Assembly (NCBI GenBank): GCA_963825445.1
Contig: CAWGTM010000007.1
Span: 124,001 to 188,000, forward strand
Length of the DNA stretch: 64,000 bases
Source: Actinophytocola sp963825445
GTDB lineage: Bacteria; Actinomycetota; Actinomycetes; Mycobacteriales; Pseudonocardiaceae
Direction: 5' to 3'
The translations under genes were made by a program, and so were the position numbers. Below, piece by piece: positions 43,971-53,200 of this stretch (its first letter is position 1; the number at the start of each line of letters is the position of its first letter). The notes below the pieces were generated by a model, which was given only the letters and a program-made list of their open reading frames with translations, was not told where the DNA came from and searched no databases.

Positions 43971-45159
43971 CGTGCGACCGGACTTCCCGGTGCTGGAACG
44001 AACCGTCGACGGCGTGCCGGTGACCTATCTGGACAGTGCGGCGACCTCGCTCACGCCGCGGTCGGTGATCGACGCGCTGACGCACTACTACACCGACGTC
44101 GGCGCGAACATCCACCGTGGCAAGCACATGCTGTCCGAGGAGGCGTCGGACACCTTCGAGCTGACCCGGTCCAGGGTGGCCACCTTCCTGGGTGTCCGCG
44201 CGGCCGACGTGGTGTTCACGGCGGGCACCAGCCACGGGCTCAACATCGTGGCCGCCGGCCTCGACCTCGGACCGGACGACCTGGTGGTGGTCAGCGAGGA
44301 CGCGCACCACTCGCTGCAGTTGCCGTTCCGTGAGCGGTCGACGGTCGCCTGGCTGCCGACCGACGACGCCGGCGCGGTCGACCTGGCCGCCTACCACCGG
44401 CTGCTCGAACGACGCCCGAAGCTGGTCGCCATCACCCACTGCTCCAACGTGACCGGCCGCTACGCCCCGGTCGCGGAGCTGGCCCGGCTCGCCCGCGAAC
44501 ACGGTGCCCTGACCGTGCTCGACGCCGCGCAGTCCGCGCCGCACCGCGCGCTGCGCATGGCCGACCTCGGCGTGGACGCCCTCGCGTTCTCCGGTCACAA
44601 GATGTTGGGGCCGACCGGGATCGGCGTGCTGGCCATCACCCCGGACCTCGGCGAGCGGCTGCGCCCGGCGGCGCTCGGCGGCGGCGTGGTCGACTGGGTC
44701 GACCGCGACTCCTGGGTCCTGCGCCGCGCACCGCACCGGTTCGAGGTCGGCACCCCGCACATCGCCGGCGTGTACGGGCTCGGCGCGGCCGTCGACTACC
44801 TCGACGCGCTCGGTATGGCGGAGGTCGGCGAGCACGACCAGTGGCTCGCCCACCTGCTCCACACCGAGGCGGCCAAACGGGACTACCTCAGGGTGCTCGC
44901 GCCGGGGCCGGCCGACCGGAGCGCGACGCTGTCCGCGGCGGTGCGCGGCGTCGCCGACCTCACGGAGTTGGCGAGGTCCCTTTCGGACAGCTACGGCGTG
45001 ATGTGTCGCAGCGGCCACCTGTGCGCGCAACCGTTGGTGACCGCCGTGGCCGGCGCGCCCGTGCTGCGGCTGTCGGCCTACCTCTACAACACCGCGGACG
45101 ACATCCGGACCGCGTTCGACGCGCTCGACGAGCTGCATCCACTGCTGGAAGGTGCCTGA
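43963..45159 (+). CDS. SufS/CsdA-type cysteine desulfurase
   Basis: This is a 398-residue class V aminotransferase-fold enzyme. Clear SufS-type features are YLDSAATSLTPRSVIDAL, NIHRGKHMLSEEA, AGTSHGLN, the PLP lysine in FSGHKMLGPTG, and the sulfur-carrying Cys in CRSGHLCAQPL. It is expected to take sulfur from cysteine as a persulfide. Inside a biosynthetic cluster it may supply sulfur to the product or to a biosynthetic Fe-S or thio-transfer step; no obvious acceptor protein lies beside it. It overlaps the ligase gene by 8 bp and the next gene by 1 bp (TGATG). Confidence 0.85.
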   Translation: MRDVRPDFPVLERTVDGVPVTYLDSAATSLTPRSVIDALTHYYTDVGANIHRGKHMLSEEASDTFELTRSRVATFLGVRAADVVFTAGTSHGLNIVAAGLDLGPDDLVVVSEDAHHSLQLPFRERSTVAWLPTDDAGAVDLAAYHRLLERRPKLVAITHCSNVTGRYAPVAELARLAREHGALTVLDAAQSAPHRALRMADLGVDALAFSGHKMLGPTGIGVLAITPDLGERLRPAALGGGVVDWVDRDSWVLRRAPHRFEVGTPHIAGVYGLGAAVDYLDALGMAEVGEHDQWLAHLLHTEAAKRDYLRVLAPGPADRSATLSAAVRGVADLTELARSLSDSYGVMCRSGHLCAQPLVTAVAGAPVLRLSAYLYNTADDIRTAFDALDELHPLLEGA

Positions 45160-46484
45160 TGGCCCGCCCGACGTTCGCCGTCATCGGCGCCGGTCTCGCC
45201 GGCTCGCTGGCGTCGATCTACACCGCACAGCGCGGGTTTCCCACCGAGGTCTACGAACGGCGGGCCGACCCGCGGTCACCGTCCGGTGTGGATGGTGGCC
45301 GGTCGATCAACCTGGGGTTGTCCCAACGCGGGATCCGCGCGCTCGCCGGGGTCGGCCTGCTGGACCAGGTGATGCCCAAGGCGGCGCCGATGCGGGGCCG
45401 CGTGGTGCACCACCTGGACGGCACGCTGTCGTTCCAGCCCTACGGCACCAACCGCGACCAGATCCTGTACTCGGTGCTGCGCCACGACCTGAACGTCACG
45501 CTCATCGACCGCGCGGAGGAACTCGGCGTCAAGTTCCACTTCGACGCACCGCTGCGCGACCTCGACACCACGCGGAACCGGCTGGTGGCCGGTGCGTTGA
45601 CCGTGTCGGCGGACGTGGTGATCGGCGCGGACGGCGTGCACTCGGTGGTCCGCCAGAAGATCCGGCGGACCGAGCAGGTGCGGACGCTGGAGTGGGGCTA
45701 CAAGGAGGTGTACCTCCCGGCGGGCCCGCGTGGTGACCGCAGGACCGACCCGAGCGCGTTGCACGTCTGGCCGGGTGAGCACGGTCTGATCGTCGCGCAC
45801 CCCAACGTCGACGGTTCGCTCACCGGCACGGTGTTCCTGCCGCACGAGGGCCCGGTGAGCTTCGCGACGCTGGACTCGGCCGCGAAGGTGGAGCGGTTCT
45901 TCGCCACCGCCTTCCCCGACGCGCTCGACCTCATGCCCGACCTGGTGGAGGAGTTCCTCGCGCACCCGGTGGGCAGCCTGCACACGATCCGCACGGCGCC
46001 GTGGCACCTCGGTGGGCGGGTGTTGCTGATCGGCGACGCGGCACACGCCGTGTACCCGTTCTACGGGCAGGGCATGAACTCCTCCTTCGAGGACTGCTCG
46101 GTGCTCGACGCCTGCCTGGCCGATCACCCGGACGACCTGGTGACGGCGTTCACCGCGTTCCAGGACCGGCGCAAGCGACACACGGACGTGCTGGCCGAGC
46201 TGTCCGAACAGAACTTCGTGGAGTTGCGGGACCGGGTCAGCTCGCCGTTCTACGCGGTGCGCAAGAAGGCGGACCTGGCACTGAACAGGCTGCTCGGCGA
46301 TCGCTGGCTCCCGCTCTACACCATGGTGTCCCACACGACCGTGCCGTATGCCGACGCCCTGGCCCGCTCACGCCGGCAGGACCGGCTGCTCGCCGCCGCC
46401 GGTGCCACGGCACTGTCCGCCGCTCTCACCGCCGTCGCCCTGGGTGGGCGACGCTCCCGTTCTCGCCGAGGTGCCCCGTGTTGA
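45159..46484 (+). CDS. kynurenine 3-monooxygenase-like FAD monooxygenase
   Basis: This is a 441-residue flavoprotein hydroxylase. FAD-binding motifs are VIGAGLAGSLASIYTAQRG, GADGVHSVVRQKI and GRVLLIGDAAHAVYPFYGQGMNSSFEDC, and GGRSINLGLSQRGIRAL is the hallmark of kynurenine 3-monooxygenases. A C-terminal hydrophobic segment (LLAAAGATALSAALTAVALG) followed by arginines resembles the membrane anchor of that family. Related enzymes hydroxylate kynurenine on the way to 3-hydroxyanthranilate-type units in actinomycins and pyrrolobenzodiazepines. No tryptophan dioxygenase or kynureninase is seen in the cluster, so the exact substrate is open. Confidence 0.87.
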   Translation: MARPTFAVIGAGLAGSLASIYTAQRGFPTEVYERRADPRSPSGVDGGRSINLGLSQRGIRALAGVGLLDQVMPKAAPMRGRVVHHLDGTLSFQPYGTNRDQILYSVLRHDLNVTLIDRAEELGVKFHFDAPLRDLDTTRNRLVAGALTVSADVVIGADGVHSVVRQKIRRTEQVRTLEWGYKEVYLPAGPRGDRRTDPSALHVWPGEHGLIVAHPNVDGSLTGTVFLPHEGPVSFATLDSAAKVERFFATAFPDALDLMPDLVEEFLAHPVGSLHTIRTAPWHLGGRVLLIGDAAHAVYPFYGQGMNSSFEDCSVLDACLADHPDDLVTAFTAFQDRRKRHTDVLAELSEQNFVELRDRVSSPFYAVRKKADLALNRLLGDRWLPLYTMVSHTTVPYADALARSRRQDRLLAAAGATALSAALTAVALGGRRSRSRRGAPC

Positions 46485-49400
46485 TCCATCCCGCAGACCC
46501 GAGCAGGACCCTGGTGGAGGTCGCCGACCTCGACGGGACCCCGGCGCACCCGCTCGTCGCCGAGCACGGGGAGACGCTGCGCACGGTGGTCGACTGGGCC
46601 AGGGAGTACCTGTGCAGCGGGCACGTCGACCTGGGCCGACGGGGACACGTGTGTCCGTTCGCCAAGACCGCGTTGGACGGCGGCACGTTCTACCTGTCCG
46701 TCCACACGGGAATCCCCGAGCGCGTCGAGGACGTCGCGGAGATCCTCATGGGGTACCGCGACTGGTTCGAGGAACTGTGCACGGTGGACACCCGGCGAGC
46801 GGCGAACCACACGGTCCTCGTGGCGTTCCCCGACCTGACGGGCGACCACGTGCGTCGGGTCATCGACGGCACCCAGGCGATCCTCAAGCCGGACTACGTG
46901 GCCCGGGGCCTGATGATCGGCGAGTTCCACGACGGCCCACCGGAGGCGGGTGGGTTGTGGAACCCCGACTTCCGGCCGCTGCGCAGCCCGGTGCCGCTGC
47001 TGGCCATCCGCAACATGGTGCCCACCGACTTCCCGTTCCTGCGTCACGATCCGGAATTCACGGCCATCTACCTCGGCCGGTTCGGCGACCGGATCCCGGC
47101 GCACCTGCGCGAGCAGGTGGCCGAGACGGTCGACACGTTCGGGCTCACCCCCGCACCGGAACCCGTGGGTGCGGAGGTGCCGCTGTCGACCGCGCAGCGC
47201 CGGTTGTGGTTCCTCAGCAGGCTCGACCCGGGCAACGCGGTGCACCACCTGACGAGGGCGATCCGGTTGCGTGGCCCGGTGGACGCCGGTCTGCTGGCCG
47301 ACCGGCTCGGCGGGGTGCTGCGCCGGCATCCCGCGCTGCGGATCCGGTTGGCCGAACGCGACGGGCAGCCGGTGGCCACGCTCGCCGAGTCCGTCCATCC
47401 GGAACTGCCGGTGACCGGGGCGGGTGACGAGGCCCGTGCGGCGCGGCTGGCCCGCGCGGTCGCGCGGCGGCCGTTCGACCTGCGTCGCGGACCGCTGCTG
47501 CGGGCCGAGCTGTTGCGGCTGGCCGAGGACGACCACGTGCTCGTGCTGGTGGCGCACCGGATCGCGGCCGACGACAGCTCGCTGGACCTCGTGGCCGGCG
47601 AGTTGGGTGGCGCGGTCACCGAGCCGGTCGCGGACGTGGTGACCGGTGCGCCCGGGGACGATCTGGCGCACTGGGTGCGGCGGCTGGCCGACGCGCCGAC
47701 GCTCAACCTGCCCACCGACCGCAGGCGCCCACGCACCCAGTCCTACCGGGGCGCGACCCACCGGTTCACGCTCCCGGCCGACGCGCTGGCGCGGCTGCGC
47801 GCGGTGGCCGGGGGGACGCTGCTGCCGGGGCTGCTCGCCGCGTTCGACGTTGTGCTCGCCCGGCACAGCGGGCAGCACGACCTGCTGGTCGGGATGCCGG
47901 CCGGCGCCCCGCGGTCTTCGGTGGGGCCGCTCGAGTCGACGGTGGTGCTGCGTGCCGATTTGTCCGACGACCCGACGTTCCGGGAGCTGACGGCCCGGTG
48001 TGCGGCCGACGCGCGGGACGCGCTGCGTCATCGGGGCGCGGCCTTCGAGGACGTGGTGGCCGCGCTCGACGTCGAGCGGAGCCTCGACACTCCCCCGGTG
48101 TTCCAGGCCCGCATCGCCGTCCGCGAGGACGCGCCCGTCGTGCCGCCGCTGCCCGGGGTGGCGGCCGAGGAGTTCCCGATCGACGTGGGTGCCACGGAGG
48201 TCGACCTCACGCTGCACGCCTGGCCGGCCGCGAGCGGCGGTCTCGCGTTGGCGCTGGAGTACAGCACCGACCTGTTCACCGCGGCCACCGTGCGCCAGCT
48301 GGCCGAGCACCTGGTGACGGTCGTGGTGTCCGCCGGGGCGCAGCCGGAGCTGCCGGTGCACCGGATCCCGCTGCTCGCCGACGGCGAGTACGCGCGGCTG
48401 TTGGAGGTGCGGCAGGGGCCGGTCCTCGCGGTGCCGGCGACTCCGTTGGAGCTGCTGGCTCCGGCCGACCCGGACGGCGTCGCCGTGCGAGCCGAGGACG
48501 GCGATGTGACCTTCCGGGAGCTGCACGAGCGGGCCGCCCAGGTGGCGCACGTGCTGCGGGCGTGGGGTGTCGGCCCGGACGTCGCGGTGGGTGTGTGCGT
48601 CGACCGGTCGGCGGCCATGGTGGTGGCGCTGCTCGGCGTGTGGCTGGCCGGTGGGGCGTACGTGCCGCTGGACCCGGGATTCCCGCCGGACCGGTTGCGG
48701 CACATGCTGTCCGACGCCGGTGTGGACGTGGTGGTCACCCACGAGCCGGTCCGGCGCCGGGTGGGAACACTGTTCGACGACATCGCCGGGGTGGTGTGCC
48801 TCGACGAGGACGCGGACGTGGTGGCCGAGCAGCCGACCGAGCCGCCGCTCGACGGGCCGGGTCCGGACGATCTCGCCTACGTCATCTACACGTCCGGCTC
48901 GACCGGGCGTCCCAAGGGTGTGGAGATCCCGCACCGCGCGGTGGCGAACCTGCTGGTGGCGTTCGACCACGCGGTGCCGCTCACGGCGGCCGACCGCTGG
49001 CTCGCGGTCACCACGTTGTCGTTCGACATCGCCGCGCTGGAGCTGTTCCATCCACTCGCGAGCGGCGCCTGCGTGATCGTCGCGAGTGGACCGGAGACGA
49101 CCGACGGCGCCGCGCTGCGCCGGCGCGCGGTCGAGTCGGCGGCGACGATCATGCAGGCCACACCGGCCACCTGGCGGCTGCTCCTGGCGGCGGGCGAGCT
49201 GCCGGTCGGGCTCCGCACGCGGCTCTGCGGTGGGGAGGCGGTGCCCCGGGATCTGGCCGACGACCTCGCGGCGGACGGTGCCCGGGTCTGGAACGTGTAC
49301 GGGCCGACGGAGACGACCGTGTGGTCGGCGGCCGGTGTGATCGAGCCGGCGCCCGCGCCGATCGAGATCGGGCCGCCCATCGCGAACACCAGCGTCCACG

Positions 49401-50266
49401 TGCTGGACGCCGCCGGGACGCCCGCGCCGGTCGGGGTGGTGGGCGAGGTCCACATCGGCGGGCTCGGGCTGGCCCGTGGGTACCGGAACCTGCCGGAGTT
49501 GACGCGGGAGCGGTTCGTGGCCGACCCGACGCGGCCCGGCGAGCGGCTCTACGCCACCGGTGATCTCGCTCGTTACCGTCCCAACGGGAGGGTGGAGTTC
49601 CTGGGCCGCACCGACCATCAGGTGAAGGTGCGGGGCTTCCGCATCGAGCTGGGCGAGATCGAGTCGGTGCTGCTCGCCCACGACGGCGTGGCGGCCGCGG
49701 TGGTCACAGCGCTGCCGGGCCCGGACGGCGACCCGCGGCTCGTGGCTTACGTGGTCGGTAGCGGGGTCGGTGACGCTTCCTGGCCGACACTGCGGGACTG
49801 GTTGCGGCGCGGCCTGCCCGAGTACATGGTGCCGGCGACCGCGGTGCCCATGGCGGAGCTTCCGTTGACACCGAACGGGAAGATCGACCGGGCGGCGTTG
49901 CCCGAGCCGCTCTGGGGCTCGATGATCACCGTCCGCCAGGGACCGCGCAACCCGATCGAGACGTCTCTGGTGGAGCTGTGGCGCGATGTCCTCGGCGGCG
50001 TCGAGGTGGGCGTGACCGACGACTTCTTCGCACTCGGCGGGCATTCGCTGCTCGGCGCGAAGCTGCTCGCGCGGGTCCGCGCCTACTTCGACACCGAGGT
50101 GCCGATGCGCAGCCTGTTCGAGGAGCCGACGGTCGCGGGCCTGGCGGCCGTGCTCGAGCGGCTGGAGCTGGCGCCGGGTCAGGCGACGGCGATCGCGGAG
50201 CTGCGGCAGCGCATCGCGGCCATGCCGGACGACGAGGTCGCCGCGTTGCTCGACCAGTCCAGTTGA
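46478..50266 (+). CDS. NRPS with unknown N-terminal domain, degenerate C, A (predicted Gly) and PCP
   Basis: This is a 1,262-residue protein starting at GTG 46478, with GAGGTG upstream and overlapping the previous stop. Residues of about 1-230 form an uncharacterised domain (VVDWAREYL, LGRRGHVCPFAK, FLRHDPEFTAIYLGRFG), perhaps of the DUF6875 type. A C domain follows whose HHxxxDG motif reads HRIAADD: the catalytic second His is Arg and the Gly is Asp, so condensation activity is doubtful. The A domain has YTSGSTGRPKGV, NVYGPTETTVW, YATGDLARYRPNG and the lysine in LTPNGKIDRAAL; by hand alignment to GrsA the pocket reads D-I-L-Q-L-G-V-V-W, close to the glycine code. The PCP is FFALGGHSLLGA. It follows the flavoprotein gene directly. 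Confidence 0.92.
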   Translation: MLIHPADPSRTLVEVADLDGTPAHPLVAEHGETLRTVVDWAREYLCSGHVDLGRRGHVCPFAKTALDGGTFYLSVHTGIPERVEDVAEILMGYRDWFEELCTVDTRRAANHTVLVAFPDLTGDHVRRVIDGTQAILKPDYVARGLMIGEFHDGPPEAGGLWNPDFRPLRSPVPLLAIRNMVPTDFPFLRHDPEFTAIYLGRFGDRIPAHLREQVAETVDTFGLTPAPEPVGAEVPLSTAQRRLWFLSRLDPGNAVHHLTRAIRLRGPVDAGLLADRLGGVLRRHPALRIRLAERDGQPVATLAESVHPELPVTGAGDEARAARLARAVARRPFDLRRGPLLRAELLRLAEDDHVLVLVAHRIAADDSSLDLVAGELGGAVTEPVADVVTGAPGDDLAHWVRRLADAPTLNLPTDRRRPRTQSYRGATHRFTLPADALARLRAVAGGTLLPGLLAAFDVVLARHSGQHDLLVGMPAGAPRSSVGPLESTVVLRADLSDDPTFRELTARCAADARDALRHRGAAFEDVVAALDVERSLDTPPVFQARIAVREDAPVVPPLPGVAAEEFPIDVGATEVDLTLHAWPAASGGLALALEYSTDLFTAATVRQLAEHLVTVVVSAGAQPELPVHRIPLLADGEYARLLEVRQGPVLAVPATPLELLAPADPDGVAVRAEDGDVTFRELHERAAQVAHVLRAWGVGPDVAVGVCVDRSAAMVVALLGVWLAGGAYVPLDPGFPPDRLRHMLSDAGVDVVVTHEPVRRRVGTLFDDIAGVVCLDEDADVVAEQPTEPPLDGPGPDDLAYVIYTSGSTGRPKGVEIPHRAVANLLVAFDHAVPLTAADRWLAVTTLSFDIAALELFHPLASGACVIVASGPETTDGAALRRRAVESAATIMQATPATWRLLLAAGELPVGLRTRLCGGEAVPRDLADDLAADGARVWNVYGPTETTVWSAAGVIEPAPAPIEIGPPIANTSVHVLDAAGTPAPVGVVGEVHIGGLGLARGYRNLPELTRERFVADPTRPGERLYATGDLARYRPNGRVEFLGRTDHQVKVRGFRIELGEIESVLLAHDGVAAAVVTALPGPDGDPRLVAYVVGSGVGDASWPTLRDWLRRGLPEYMVPATAVPMAELPLTPNGKIDRAALPEPLWGSMITVRQGPRNPIETSLVELWRDVLGGVEVGVTDDFFALGGHSLLGAKLLARVRAYFDTEVPMRSLFEEPTVAGLAAVLERLELAPGQATAIAELRQRIAAMPDDEVAALLDQSS

Positions 50267-50283
50267 GACGAGAGGGAGACGGA

Positions 50284-53200
50284 ATGCCGGCCGACGACGC
50301 GCGGGAACTGCTGTTGGCGAAACTGCTCGCCGGCAGTGGGTTCCAGCTGTCCGGGGGAACCTCGGTGCCGCGCCGCTCGGGCGACGCGGCGGTGCCGCTG
50401 TCCTCGGCGCAGCACCGGTTGTGGTTTCTCGACCGGTTGTCCCCGGGTGGCGCGTACCTGATGCCGGCCGTGCACCGGATCACCGGTGCGGTCGACCTTC
50501 GGGCGTTGACCGGTGCGCTGCATGTGGTGGTGGCCAGGCACGAGGCGCTGCGCGCGAGCATCGTGGAGGACGCGACCGGGCGGCCGGTGCACGTGATCGC
50601 CGCGCCGGGCGACGCGCGGATGCCCGAGTTGGTCCACCATCGACTGTCCGATCCGGACACCCTGGCCGGGTTGGTCGGCGAGCTGACCAGTCGGCCGTTC
50701 CCGTTGGACAGCGCACCGCTGCTGCGGGCCGCGCTGATCAGTGTGACGGATGACGATCACGTGCTCGTGTTGTGCGCGCACCACATCGTGTGCGACGACC
50801 TGTCGCTGAGTGTCCTCACCCACGACCTGCTGGTCGCCTACCAGGCGATCCTCGCGGGCACCACACCCGACACGGCGGAGCCGGCCGTCCGGTTCGGCGA
50901 CTATCTCGCCTGGCAGCACACCAGGGGCGGCAACGATCCCCAGTACTGGGTCGACCATCTGACCGGTGCGCCGCCGCTGCTGGACCTGCCGACCGACCGG
51001 CGCCGGCCGCCGGTGCGGGCGTTCCGCGGTGGGAGCGTGCCGGTCGAGTTCCCCGTCGAGCTGTCGGCGGCGGTCCACGCGCTCGCCCGCCGGGCGGATG
51101 CCACCCCGTTCATGGTGTTGCTCGCGGCGTTCTCGGCGCTGTTGTCCCGTTACAGCGGCAGTTCGGACATCGTGGTCGGCTCGCCCGTGGCGAACCGTTC
51201 GCTGCCGGAACTCGACGACCTCGTGGGCATGTTCGTGAACACGATCGCGCTGCGGGTCGGCGTCGACCAGGACCGCACCCTCGGCGAGCTGCTCGCGCGG
51301 ACGCGGGAGGTCGCGGTGTCCGGCCTCAGCCACGCCGGGGTGCCGCTGGAGGAGGTCATCGAGCGGCTCAACCCGCCGCGCGACCTCGGCTACAACCCGG
51401 TGTTCCAGGTGATGCTCGTGGTCAACCCGGCCGGTCCCCGGGTGGACTCCCCTGGTCTGGCGGTGCGGCCGGCCGACCTCGGTGAGACGCCCGCGCGATT
51501 CGATCTCACGCTGGTGGTCACCGACGCGCCGGACGGGTTCGTGGCGCACTTCGACTACGACGCCGACCTGTTCGACGCGGCCACCGTGACCGCGATGGCC
51601 ACCGGGCTGCGCCGGGTCCTGACGGCCATGACCACCGACCCGGACCGTCCCCTGTGGACCGTCGACCTGGTGACACCCGAGGAGGTGTTGCGGGTCGCCG
51701 CCGGTCCGCCCGCGTACGATCCCGCGGTGCTGCTCGACCTGATCGCCCGCTGGGCCACCGATACCCCGGACGCGCCCGCCGTGATCGGCGAGGACCGCAC
51801 GATCGGCTACGCCGAGCTGGACCGGGCGGCCAACCGGGTGGCGTGGCGGCTGCACGACCTCGGTGTCGGGCCGGACACCCTGGTCGGGCTGGCACTGCCG
51901 GCCGGCGCGGACGCGATCGTCGGGGTGCTCGGCATCCTGCGCGCGGGTGGCGCGTACGTGCCCCTGGATCCTGGTCATCCCGATGCCCGGCTGGCGTTCC
52001 TGCTCGACGACACCCGGGCCGCGGCGGTCGTCACCTCGTCCGTCCACGCGGGACGGTTCGACACCGTCGTCCTGGTCGACGGCGACGATTCCCGGACGGG
52101 ACCGCCGCCCGTGCGGATCGACCCCGAGCACCTGGCCTACGTGATCCACACGTCGGGTTCGACCGGCGAGCCGAAGGGGGTGATGGTGCGTCACGCGGCG
52201 CTCACCAACCTCGCGCTCGCCTTCCGGGACCTGCACGGTTTCGGGCCGCACACCCGGCTGCTCATGGTGCCGCCGCTGAGCTTCGACGCGTCGGTCGGCG
52301 ACATCTTCCCCGCGTTGGTCAGCGGTGGTGCGCTCGTGACGGTGGCCGAGCCGGCGGCGCTCACGGCGCGGCGGCTGCGCGAGGTGTGCACCACGCACGG
52401 TGTCACGGCGGTCGACACGGCCGCCGCGTTGTGGCGGCAGTGGGTGTCCGAACTGGACTCGTGGCCGGTGGAAACGGTGACCACCATGATGGTCGGCGGC
52501 GAGGCCGTGCCCACCGACACGCTCCGCGCGTGGGCCGGGGCGACCGGTGGGACGGTGGCGCTGCACAACCACTACGGGCCGACCGAGGCGACCGTCTGCG
52601 CGGTGAACCACCGCACTATCGACGGCGCCGAACTGGGCGAGGTGTCCAGTGTCCCGTGTGGACGGCCGCTGCCCGGCGTTCGTGCCTATGTGCTGGACCA
52701 ACACCTGCGGCCGGTGCCGGCCGGTGTGCCGGGCGAGCTGTTCCTGGGTGGCGCCGGCGTCGCCCGTGGTTACCTCGGCGCGCCGGCGCGCACGGCGGCC
52801 GCGTTCCTTCCCGACCCGTACGCCGTCGAGCCGGGACAGCGGATGTACCGCACGGGCGACCTGGCGCGCTACCGCGCCGACGGGCTGCTGGAGTTCCTCG
52901 GCCGCACCGACCGCCAGGTGAAGATCCGCGGGCATCGCGTGGAGCTGGGCGAGGTGGAGGCGGCGGTCACCGCACTTCCCCAGGTGGGTGAGGCGTGTGT
53001 GGTGGCGGCCGGTGACCCGGCCCGGCTGGTCGCCTACGTGGTCCCCGCTCCCGGCGCCGCACCGACCGCCGCGGACCTGCGCGAGCCGCTGGCCGAGCGG
53101 CTGCCCGGCTACCTGGTGCCCAGTGGGGTGGTGCTGCTCGACGCGCTGCCGCTGACCCGGCACGGCAAGGTCGACCACGCCGCGCTGCCGGAGCCGGACG

